This document shows, one piece after another, positions 7,128 to 13,775 of a DNA stretch of 16,283 bases. Under the pieces are notes generated by a model that had not been told where the DNA came from, ran no database searches, and saw only the letters and a program-made list of their open reading frames with translations. The stretch is from positions 1-16,283 of the forward strand of contig JASFME010000023.1 of NCBI GenBank assembly GCA_050117725.1, read 5' to 3'. Every line of letters starts with the position of its first letter. Position 1 is the stretch's first letter. The stretch is from JASFJH01 sp050117725. GTDB lineage: Bacteria; Pseudomonadota; Gammaproteobacteria; AKS1. Made by a program: the position numbers and the translations under genes.

Positions 7128-8234
7128 ATGATCCTGATCCTGCACCCGGACACCGACAAGCACAGTGAGGAATACCAGGCACTCATGCAACACCTCGAAG
7201 GCCTGCAGGACATTCAACACCGCGTGCATGACGAGGTCGGGATCGAGCAGACCCTCACCGAGGTCTACCTGGTCGGCAATACACTCGCGCTGGACATCGA
7301 TGACATGCAAAGCCTGCCCTGCGTCGAGCGCGTCGTGCGCGTCTCCGAGGAATACCGCATCCTCGGCCGGCACAAGGACGAACAGCGCAGCACCTCGTTT
7401 GACTACAATGGCGTCACCTTCGGCCAGGACAACCTGCACGTGTTCGCCGGGCTGTGCGCCGTGGATATCCCCGAACATGTCGAACTCATGATGAAGGCGC
7501 TGCAGGCACACGGCCAGGTCTGTACGCGCATGGGCGCCTACAAGCCACGCACCAACCCGTATTCGTTCCAGGGCCATGGCAAGGCCTGCCTGCCGTGGGT
7601 GTTTGAACTGGCCGGCAAGTATGGCATCAAGGTCATCGCCATGGAGGTCACGCACGAGACACATGTCGACGAGATCAACGAGGCACTGGAAAAGACCGGC
7701 CACCCGACCGGCGTCATGCTGCAGATCGGCACGCGCAATACGCAGAACTTTGAACTGTTGAAAGCCGTCGGCCGGCAGCGCGTCCACCCGGTCCTGCTCA
7801 AGCGCGGTTGCGGCATCACGCTCGAAGAATCCCTGAATGCCGCCGAGTACCTGGCCAGCGAAGGCAACCGCAAGGTGATCTTCGGCCTGCGCGGCATGAA
7901 AACCAACATGGGCGACCCGCACCGCAACTTTATCGACTTTGCCCATGTGCCCGTCGTGAAGCGCCTCACGCGTATGCCCGTGTGCATCGATCCCTCACAT
8001 TCCGTCGGGACACGCGACCGCGCGCCGGACGGCATCCTCGATGTCATGCATGCCACCGCACAAGGGGTGATCGCCGGCGCCAACATGATCCTCGTCGATT
8101 TTCACCCGAAACCGGAAAAGGCGCTCGTCGATGGCCCGCAGGCGTTACTCATGGAAGAACTGCCCTACTTCCTCGATGACGTGGCGATTGCGCGGGAGGC
8201 GTATGAGAAACGGGTGAAATTGTTTGGCGAATAA
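7128..8234 (+). CDS. DAHP-synthase-family enzyme, divergent (3-deoxy-7-phosphoheptulonate synthase-like)
   Basis: The family joins phosphoenolpyruvate to an aldose phosphate; the classical member makes DAHP, first intermediate of the aromatic pathway. The 368-residue protein looks like the type I-beta form: an N-terminal ferredoxin-like domain (about 1-80), then the barrel. Conserved parts are AGLCAVD with metal ligand Cys110, KPRTNPYSFQG (139-149), GTRNTQNF (201-208), LLKRG (223-227), DPSH with His291, and VDGPQ with Asp335. Departures, against Thermotoga as I remember it: the glutamate ligand of IVEVHP is Asp324 in LVDFHP; CERGIRTFE is replaced by GLRGMKTNMGD (253-263); and seven extra residues lie between His291 and position 324. 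It could be a true DAHP synthase of a separate subgroup or act on another aldehyde. It is tightly linked to aguB. Confidence 0.8.
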   Translation: MILILHPDTDKHSEEYQALMQHLEGLQDIQHRVHDEVGIEQTLTEVYLVGNTLALDIDDMQSLPCVERVVRVSEEYRILGRHKDEQRSTSFDYNGVTFGQDNLHVFAGLCAVDIPEHVELMMKALQAHGQVCTRMGAYKPRTNPYSFQGHGKACLPWVFELAGKYGIKVIAMEVTHETHVDEINEALEKTGHPTGVMLQIGTRNTQNFELLKAVGRQRVHPVLLKRGCGITLEESLNAAEYLASEGNRKVIFGLRGMKTNMGDPHRNFIDFAHVPVVKRLTRMPVCIDPSHSVGTRDRAPDGILDVMHATAQGVIAGANMILVDFHPKPEKALVDGPQALLMEELPYFLDDVAIAREAYEKRVKLFGE

Positions 8235-8418
8235 AGCCGGTTACAGACCCAGTACTTCAGATGTTGGCCTGAAAGACGACAAGCAGAAAAATATCATATA
8301 TTATCAGTAACATAATAATGATAATGGGGGGTGAACAGGCATTATTGTGATTTGCCCGCCGACCTGTATCCCGTGGTCTATATAAAAAAATAAACCAAAG
8401 CTTCGGAGCATAACGCCA

Positions 8419-9591
8419 ATGAACAGCCCGGCTGCCACACAGTTGGACACGCCATCCAGCATGCCCTCTGAACCCCATCATGATTTGTTGGTGCGCGGTA
8501 ACAAGCTTCAGCTTTTATACCACCAGTCCTTTCACGCTGTGTTTGTCAGTCTGGTGACGGCCCTGGTAGTAACCAGTATTTTGTGGGCCGAGATTGAAAC
8601 AACCGTACTGCTTATATGGCTGGGTGCCGTAGCGGCCAGTTCCATGATTCGTTTTACGCTGTTCATGACATATTTCCGGGCTGCGCCTGAGGGAGCGGCG
8701 ATACTTGCCTGGGAGAAACCGTACTTCATCACCCTGCTGCTGTCTGCCTCGGTGTGGGGTGTTGGCAGTCTATTGATCATGCCTGCTGACTCCCTGCTGT
8801 ACCAGGCAATCATTTATTGTTTTCTTATGGGAATGGCAGGTGGCGCATTGTCCGTGTATTCAGCCATTCGGCTGTTCGCCATCACGACGATAGCCATGAT
8901 GCTGCTGCCTGTCACAACCTGGTTTATTACTCAGGGAAACACAACGTCGGTTATGCTGGGCGTCGGTGGCTGCATCTTTTTTCTCTCCGCACTTCGGGCA
9001 ACAAGGGTCCTGTCCAGCGCCCTGCATTGCAGTTTCGAATTGACCCATGAACTCACAGAGGCAAAAGAAAGTGCGGAGTTTATGGCAAGAACCGATACCC
9101 TTACCGGTTTTAATAATCGTCGCTCATTCACTGAACTGGCAAATGCGCAAATCAACCATTGTCGACGCCATGGACAACCTGTCTCGCTGCTTGTGCTGGA
9201 TATCGACGATTTCAAGTCCATCAATGACAGTCGTGGGCATTCTGCGGGTGATCTGGCATTGCAACACTTTTCCCATTGCACGCAATCCGTTATCCGCGCT
9301 TCGGACATTTGCGGCAGAATCGGTGGCGAGGAGTTTGCCGTGGCTCTGCCTAACGCTACTCTAGGCAACGCGAAAATTATTGCGGAAAAAATAAGAATTG
9401 CTATTTCTGAGGCACCGGTTCAGACCTCCAGCGAGGGGTTCTGTATTACTTCGAGTATCGGCGTGGCCACGGGGAATGCCGATATTGAACAATTACTCGG
9501 CGAGGCTGACGCCGCCATGTACGAGGCCAAGAAGTCTGGAAAGAACAGGGTCGTTTGTCATGAATCGTGGGTGGGAAGCAAACCGGGTTAA
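8419..9591 (+). CDS. membrane-bound diguanylate cyclase (GGDEF)
   Basis: The protein is predicted to make cyclic di-GMP from two GTP at the inner membrane. The 390 residues begin with a short cytoplasmic part. About six membrane helices follow (near 38-58, 63-86, 103-121, 126-148, 150-171 and 176-196), then a charged linker helix (about 205-222) and the GGDEF domain from DTLTGFNNRRSF (226-237). The active-site loop is GGEEF (302-306), the metal-binding stretch is VLDIDDFKSIND (259-270), and the inhibitory site RASD (293-296) sits five residues before GGEEF, so product feedback is expected. No known sensor domain such as PAS is seen; the membrane region may be the sensor. GGAG lies ten bases before the ATG. 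The gene looks more A/T-rich than the agu operon. Confidence 0.92.
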   Translation: MNSPAATQLDTPSSMPSEPHHDLLVRGNKLQLLYHQSFHAVFVSLVTALVVTSILWAEIETTVLLIWLGAVAASSMIRFTLFMTYFRAAPEGAAILAWEKPYFITLLLSASVWGVGSLLIMPADSLLYQAIIYCFLMGMAGGALSVYSAIRLFAITTIAMMLLPVTTWFITQGNTTSVMLGVGGCIFFLSALRATRVLSSALHCSFELTHELTEAKESAEFMARTDTLTGFNNRRSFTELANAQINHCRRHGQPVSLLVLDIDDFKSINDSRGHSAGDLALQHFSHCTQSVIRASDICGRIGGEEFAVALPNATLGNAKIIAEKIRIAISEAPVQTSSEGFCITSSIGVATGNADIEQLLGEADAAMYEAKKSGKNRVVCHESWVGSKPG

Positions 9592-9639
9592 GGCCGGCAT
9601 GTCCGTAATGTTACACCTGCAACACAAAGCATCACGGTA

Positions 9640-9668
9640 ATTACACTGTATTTTCCACCTGCGATAAT
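9640..9668 (+). promoter_or_regulatory. candidate sigma-70 promoter for the DsrE-like gene
   Basis: ATTACA (9640-9645) and GATAAT (9663-9668) are separated by 17 bases and match four and five of six consensus positions. Transcription would begin near 9675, giving a leader of about 38 bases before the ATG at 9713. This makes the DsrE-like gene potentially independent of the cyclase gene, which ends at 9591. No terminator is visible after the cyclase gene. Confidence 0.4.
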
Positions 9669-9712
9669 CATGGTTGCGAGAAACCGGGATACATATTGTC
9701 GAGGGATTCTGA

Positions 9713-10144
9713 ATGCGTTTATTATCAAGAATATTGTTACTGGTTATTGTGGCAAACGCCACCTTCATGGCGACGTATGTTCATGCATCAGAAGAACCAG
9801 TTCCTTTTGTTATGCAACTGACTCGCAAGTCTGAAGATTTTGGCCACAGGAGAGCATTCCTGCAAATAGACAAAGTGCTCACTGACATCGGTGAAAAGAA
9901 GCTTGAAATAGTCGTGGTTGCTTATGAGGACGGCATTCATGCACTTCTGGAGAATAACCCGGAAACATCGCAATTACTGACGAAGCTGGCCAATCGTGGT
10001 GTGACCTTCAAAGCCTGTCGAATAAGTATGCAGGCATGGGGGCTTGAAGATAACCAGTTCCCACTGGAGGTGGGATTTGTACCGGCAGGAGCACCGGAAG
10101 TTATCCGCCTGCAGATGCAGGGTTATAAATACTGGCGTCCCTGA
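9713..10144 (+). CDS. secreted DsrE-like protein
   Basis: This 143-residue protein carries a signal peptide (MRLLSRILLLVIVANATFMATYVHA, likely cleaved after residue 25). The mature part has the DsrE/DsrF-like alpha/beta pattern: PFVMQLT, a helix with RAFLQIDKVLTDIG, the strand LEIVVVAYEDGIHALL, then LLTKLANRGVTFKACRISM, with a single Cys102. It ends LEVGFVPAGAPEVIRLQMQGY, as in predicted periplasmic DsrE-family proteins. Cytoplasmic relatives pass sulfur as persulfide on a cysteine; whether Cys102 does so here is not shown. GAGGGA (9701-9706) lies six bases before the ATG. It converges with a sulfide:quinone oxidoreductase gene, which fits a periplasmic sulfur role, but this is inference from proximity. 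Confidence 0.8.
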   Translation: MRLLSRILLLVIVANATFMATYVHASEEPVPFVMQLTRKSEDFGHRRAFLQIDKVLTDIGEKKLEIVVVAYEDGIHALLENNPETSQLLTKLANRGVTFKACRISMQAWGLEDNQFPLEVGFVPAGAPEVIRLQMQGYKYWRP

Positions 10145-10385
10145 CAAAGTCTTGATTGCGTACTTCTCGCATAATCGCGACATGTAACGCGAACAGGTAT
10201 TGTCTGCGACTCAATAAGGGTTGATCTGTCGCTGAACCTCTGTCATGCCCGCATTGGCATTACCAACTTTTTTGGGATCAGGTGTCGGGCTGTTGGATAA
10301 CTCATCCATTTCACCTGATCTATTATGTAAATTCCACTGCTTGTGCCGTCGGGCATATTAATCACCGCCCCGGTTTTGCGTTGCC
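10145..10385. other. convergent intergenic region with a nested inverted repeat
   Basis: These 241 bases lie between the ends of the DsrE-like gene and the sulfide:quinone oxidoreductase gene. The main structure is GATCAGGTG (10276-10284) with CACCTGATC (10312-10320), a perfect 9-base pair stem, and nested inside it TGGAT (10294-10298) with ATCCA (10304-10308). A TTTTTT run (10268-10273) sits before the repeat on the plus strand, so it is not placed for intrinsic termination in either direction. A small ACCG/CGGT hairpin followed by TTTT lies close to the oxidoreductase stop. No open frame with coding character was seen. Confidence 0.4.
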
Positions 10386-11654
10386 TCATTTAAGCTTGTT
10401 GATACCGAGCGTCTTCAGCAGGTATTTCTCATAGACACTCTCGATGATGCCCTTCCTGACCTTGCGCAGAAAATACTTTTCGAAAGCTATCTTGCCGAGA
10501 TGAACCCATTTTCCCTTCTTCATCCAGTTCACGTTGCGCGGCGGTATCTGCGGACTGGCGACAAAGGCGATACCGTTATCACCCATGTCTGCCAGGCAGA
10601 TAGCATTCCAGGTCGCTTTTGACTCAGGCTCCTTGCCGTCAATCGTGGCGCGGATATTCTCCGCCGCCGCGTGCGCCATGGTCTCAATCATGTAACCGGT
10701 TTTCGGTACGCCGGTGGGCACTGGGGTAGCACCCAACGGGGCGATGGCGACACAGACCCCTACACCGTAAATATTCGGGAAGGTCGGATTACGCTGCAAT
10801 TCATCGATCAGAATGAAACCCCGCGGGTTGACCAGCCCCTCGACATCCTTGACGGCGTCGATGCCGGTGAAGGCCGGCAACATCATGCTGTACTTGAATG
10901 GCAACTCATGTTGTTTCTTTTCGTTGCCCTCGTCATCCATTTCCGTGACATACATCATATCTGCCTCGACCTTCGTCACTTTGGCGTTACATATCCAGTT
11001 GATATGATGGTTGCGCAGTTCGCTCTCCATCATCCCCTTCGAATCACCCACCCCGCCCAGGCCGAGATGGCCGATGTACGGTTCAGACGTGACAAAGGTC
11101 ATGGGTACCTTGTCGCGGATCTTGCGCCGCCGCAGATCGGTATCCATGATGAAGGCAAATTCATAGGCCGGACCAAAACAGGACGCCATCTGCACCGCGC
11201 CCACCACGACAGGGCCGGGGTCGGCGACGAACTCATCCCACTTGCCGGCGGCCGCCTCGGCATGCGGCGTGGTGCAGATCGACGCGGTATGCGCATCAGG
11301 CCCCAGGCCTTCGACTTCATCAAAGGCCAGGCGCGGCCCGGTGGCAATGATCAGGTAATCATAATTAACACGCCTGCCGTCGGTGAGTTCGACCTCGTTG
11401 CTGTCCGGGTGAACGCGGCTGGCGCCAATGCTTATAAAATCTATGCCTTTGTTCTCGAAGATTGGCCGCATGTTGACCATGATCTCGTCGGGCTTGCGCC
11501 AGCGTACCGCGACCCAGGGATTGGAGGGGGTGAACTGGAATTGCTCGCTGTTGGAGATGACGGTTAACTTGTCCTCAGGGCGGGCCAGTTGGTGCATTTC
11601 ATAGGCGGCTGCCACGCCACCAATACCGGCGCCGAGTATCACGATATGTGCCAT
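10386..11654 (-). CDS. sqr: sulfide:quinone oxidoreductase (FAD-dependent)
   Basis: The predicted role is oxidation of sulfide to polysulfide or sulfur with electrons passed to membrane quinone, on the periplasmic side. The 422-residue protein starts with the FAD Rossmann motif GAGIGG (8-13) and has the second flavin motif LIIATGPR (101-108). Cys127 (ASICTTPHA), Cys159 (ASCFGPAYEF) and Cys353 (AICLADMG) match the order, and nearly the spacing, of Cys124, Cys156 and Cys347 in the Aquifex enzyme as I remember it. PVPTGVPKTGYMIETM (311-326) is typical. The C-terminal 50 residues are basic and aromatic, suiting a membrane-anchoring amphipathic helix. There is no signal peptide, as usual. AAGGAT lies seven bases before the ATG. 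An FNR-type box upstream suggests oxygen control. The general flavoprotein fold is certain; the sulfide substrate rests on the cysteines. Confidence 0.87.
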   Translation of the reverse strand: MAHIVILGAGIGGVAAAYEMHQLARPEDKLTVISNSEQFQFTPSNPWVAVRWRKPDEIMVNMRPIFENKGIDFISIGASRVHPDSNEVELTDGRRVNYDYLIIATGPRLAFDEVEGLGPDAHTASICTTPHAEAAAGKWDEFVADPGPVVVGAVQMASCFGPAYEFAFIMDTDLRRRKIRDKVPMTFVTSEPYIGHLGLGGVGDSKGMMESELRNHHINWICNAKVTKVEADMMYVTEMDDEGNEKKQHELPFKYSMMLPAFTGIDAVKDVEGLVNPRGFILIDELQRNPTFPNIYGVGVCVAIAPLGATPVPTGVPKTGYMIETMAHAAAENIRATIDGKEPESKATWNAICLADMGDNGIAFVASPQIPPRNVNWMKKGKWVHLGKIAFEKYFLRKVRKGIIESVYEKYLLKTLGINKLK

Positions 11655-11693
11655 AACCAGATCCTTACGATTAATTGGAAATCAAGATACATA

Positions 11694-11699
11694 AATATG
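11694..11699 (-). promoter_or_regulatory. candidate -10 element of the sqr promoter
   Basis: On the minus strand this reads CATATT, four of six matches to TATAAT. If it is the -10, transcription starts near 11687, 33 bases before the ATG. The centre of the FNR-type box at 11722-11735 would then fall at -41.5, the standard class II activator position. Confidence 0.4.
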
Positions 11700-11721
11700 G
11701 CAAATTATTCAGTGTGACACC

Positions 11722-11735
11722 TTGATCCGCGTCAA
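11722..11735. promoter_or_regulatory. FNR/Anr/Dnr-type operator upstream of sqr
   Basis: TTGATCCGCGTCAA is one base away from the symmetric FNR consensus TTGAT-N4-ATCAA and is a form accepted by Anr and Dnr regulators. It lies in the 138-base gap between the beta-barrel gene and sqr, 67 bases before the sqr ATG, and so can only serve sqr in that direction. Activation under low oxygen, or by nitric oxide for a Dnr-type protein, is the inference. No regulator gene is in the window. Confidence 0.6.
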
Positions 11736-11764
11736 TGATTAACCGCAATGCATGAAGGGAAGAA

Positions 11765-11784
11765 TGCCAGGCAATCGCCGGGCA
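11765..11784 (-). terminator. possible terminator after the beta-barrel gene
   Basis: On the minus strand, arms TGCCCGGC and GCCTGGCA pair with one mismatch around a GATT loop, eight bases beyond the stop of the barrel gene. They are followed by the pyrimidine stretch TTCTTCCCTTC. The T-run is interrupted, so termination may be partial. It would separate the exporter operon from sqr, which has its own promoter signals. Confidence 0.4.
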
Positions 11785-11792
11785 GGTGGCTA

Positions 11793-12971
11793 TTAAAAAT
11801 AATAGGCCAGTTCTGCCTGCACATAATCATCGCGCCGCAGTTCGTACAACCGATCGGCGGGAGGGATATCGATAAACCAGCGCGCTTCGACGCTGAGTTT
11901 CCAGCTGTCGCCAAGACGGCGGCTGGCCTCGAGATTGAACAGCCGCGCGGAACTGTCCAGGTCCTGGATCACACCGGCCAGCAATTCCGTGCTTTGCACG
12001 TCGTTCAGCGCAATGCGCGTCCCCATGAACAGGTCGTTTTCGAAGATTGTGCCTGCTTCGCCGCGGTCATCGTATAAATACTCGGTCAGCACGCCGACAT
12101 CGACGGCCGATTCAAGCACGCCATAAAAAGTGTATTCAAAGCCCCCCGCCAGCGCCGTGAAGCGCTCCCCCTGCCCGCTGCGACTGATCGCCTCGAACTT
12201 CCACAGCCAGGCATCGCGGGTCAGCTGCAACTCGAGACCGGTCTGGTCAATGACGTCGTACACGGGCACGAGGGCTGGCTGGCCATTGATAACGGCAGGC
12301 AGCAAGCGCGGCTCGCGGCTCGTGCCGGAAAAGTGTGACACGGCGATATCGAGCTCATCGATCACATGTGACCAGCGCACGGCCAGGTCAATACGATCCC
12401 GCCCGCGCGATGACGTATAGCGTGGATAATTGTCGGCAACGGTCAGGCTGTTGCGCAGGCGCCCTTCCCGTCCCGGGAAGCTGCGCTCGCGCGAGCCCGG
12501 CAGCACGAACACACCGAGTTCACCCCAGTCCCGGATAAAGGTGAACTGCAGCATGGGCTGCCCCAGCTTGTCCTCACCATCGAGATTTTCGACCACATCG
12601 GTCTGGTTGATGATATCGACGAGGTGCACCGACTCGGTCTTGCCCCAGAATACACGGCCGATACCGGCACGCAGTGCCCAGTCATCCGCGACGTAGTCCC
12701 AGTGCAGGGCGCGTATATCAAAATGCGTGCGCTCCGCGTCATGCTCATCGACACGCAGGTAGGGCTCAAACACGAGGCTGTGGTTGCCGCCTCCCCAGCT
12801 ATGGTAATACTCGGGCTGGAGGGAAAACGAGAAGTTGTCATCGTGCTGGCGGTTGTCGAGCGCATCATGGGCAAAGCCACGCCACTCCAGCGCGATGTTA
12901 CCGGACCACTCACCTGCCCTGGCCGTGACGGCAAGCAAGAGCAGGACGGTTATGGCAAGACAGCGTTGCAT
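11793..12971 (-). CDS. putative outer-membrane beta-barrel protein of the exporter cassette
   Basis: The 392-residue protein has a signal peptide (MQRCLAITVLLLLAVTARA, likely cleaved after residue 19) and no other long hydrophobic segment. The mature part is made of repeated alternating strands rich in aromatic residues at strand ends (for example NHSLVFEPYLRVDE, DDWALRAGIGRVFWGK, SWKLSVEARWFIDI). It ends in AELAYYF, with the C-terminal Phe used as the signal for barrel insertion. I do not recognise a named porin family; GRVFWGKTESVHLVDIINQTD recalls DUF1302-like barrels, but only weakly. The gene starts 9 bases after the stop of the LolA-like gene and has no clear Shine-Dalgarno sequence, so translational coupling is likely. 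Its place behind an exporter and a LolA-like gene suggests the outer-membrane end of the same pathway. Confidence 0.8.
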   Translation of the reverse strand: MQRCLAITVLLLLAVTARAGEWSGNIALEWRGFAHDALDNRQHDDNFSFSLQPEYYHSWGGGNHSLVFEPYLRVDEHDAERTHFDIRALHWDYVADDWALRAGIGRVFWGKTESVHLVDIINQTDVVENLDGEDKLGQPMLQFTFIRDWGELGVFVLPGSRERSFPGREGRLRNSLTVADNYPRYTSSRGRDRIDLAVRWSHVIDELDIAVSHFSGTSREPRLLPAVINGQPALVPVYDVIDQTGLELQLTRDAWLWKFEAISRSGQGERFTALAGGFEYTFYGVLESAVDVGVLTEYLYDDRGEAGTIFENDLFMGTRIALNDVQSTELLAGVIQDLDSSARLFNLEASRRLGDSWKLSVEARWFIDIPPADRLYELRRDDYVQAELAYYF

Positions 12972-12980
12972 GGCGGTGGC

Positions 12981-13775
12981 TTAACGTACGCGCTTCAGGC
13001 TGGCGCGCGTAAAGTCATTATCGTCAAAGCCGTTACGGAACCGGTAATCCGACCATTGCAGCACGGTACTCTTGCCGGTCTGGTGGTTTTCCATGAACAA
13101 TTCATCGGCACGCCAGTACCGATCGAGATATTGACGGTAACCGCGAAACACGAGTGTTTTCAGCAGGGCGTTCTTGCGATCATAAAACGCGATCTTTTGC
13201 GGGCGATATTCCTGCTTGTCCATCCAGGCAATCTGCCGCGTGTAACCGGAGTTTTCATCGACGGGAAAGCGTTCGATAACAAAACATTCAAGTCCCTCGT
13301 CATTTCCCGGGCAAGGCTCATCACGCAGATACTTGTAGGTGTACTTCTCGACTTCCTGTGAAGCAAAATCCTCGTAGGCAAACTCGCTGCCCATGAACGA
13401 GCCGGACTTGTTCGCCGACGAGATGCGCTTGACGCGTTTCAGCGCGGGCAGATACAGCCACTGGTCATCGTTGCCGACCTTGTGCGAATAGGACAACAAG
13501 CCCGTGCCCTTCACGTCACGTGGCCGGTCAAACACGAAAATGCTCTTGTCACCATCGTCTTTGACTTCGAGCACCTTCACACGCATATCGCGCACGCTTT
13601 CCTCGCCGTGGCGGTTACGCAGGATCATTTTCATCTCGGCCTTCGAATCGCCAAAGCCGGTATCACGCCGGTCGGCCTCGACCGCAATTGCCAGGCCCTT
13701 TTCTTGCGGTGTTTCGGCAAGTGCCGGTTCAGGCAGGATCGTCAGCAGGCACAGTATCCATAGCGCGTGTTTCAT
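12981..13775 (-). CDS. secreted LolA-like protein (outer-membrane lipoprotein-sorting family)
   Basis: This 264-residue protein has a signal peptide (MKHALWILCLLTILPEPALA, cleaved after residue 20), then the LolA-like fold, a half-barrel that can hold a lipid. The stretch DQWLYLPALKRVKRISSANKSGSFMGSEFAYEDFAS (104-139) is typical of the group annotated as outer membrane lipoprotein-sorting proteins, which differ from housekeeping LolA. Cys155 and Cys164 could form a disulfide. The start is well supported: GAGGAG (13783-13788) lies seven bases before the ATG, and the signal peptide begins there, although both fall inside the end of the exporter gene. Such proteins often accompany MMPL-type exporters, which suggests it accepts cargo from the exporter. 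Its ligand cannot be told from the sequence; a lipid is the inference. Confidence 0.85.
   Translation of the reverse strand: MKHALWILCLLTILPEPALAETPQEKGLAIAVEADRRDTGFGDSKAEMKMILRNRHGEESVRDMRVKVLEVKDDGDKSIFVFDRPRDVKGTGLLSYSHKVGNDDQWLYLPALKRVKRISSANKSGSFMGSEFAYEDFASQEVEKYTYKYLRDEPCPGNDEGLECFVIERFPVDENSGYTRQIAWMDKQEYRPQKIAFYDRKNALLKTLVFRGYRQYLDRYWRADELFMENHQTGKSTVLQWSDYRFRNGFDDNDFTRASLKRVR

Noticed and set aside
6705..7946. 413-codon open frame on the minus strand opposite aguB and the DAHP-synthase-like gene
   Set aside because: Its translation has no recognisable domain, and it runs antisense across two genes with intact catalytic motifs. Long antisense frames are expected in GC-rich coding DNA.
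8314..8346. AATAATG/CATTATT inverted repeat upstream of the diguanylate cyclase gene
   Set aside because: The 7-base A/T arms with a 19-base gap are easily found by chance in this A/T-rich stretch. No -35/-10 pair or terminator T-run is associated with it.
8379..8386. TATATAAA as a -10 box for the diguanylate cyclase gene
   Set aside because: No acceptable -35 hexamer lies 15-19 bases upstream, so I do not call a promoter.
10671..11567. 298-codon plus-strand frame opposite sqr
   Set aside because: It is the antisense shadow of a gene with flavin and cysteine motifs; no signal or domain of its own.
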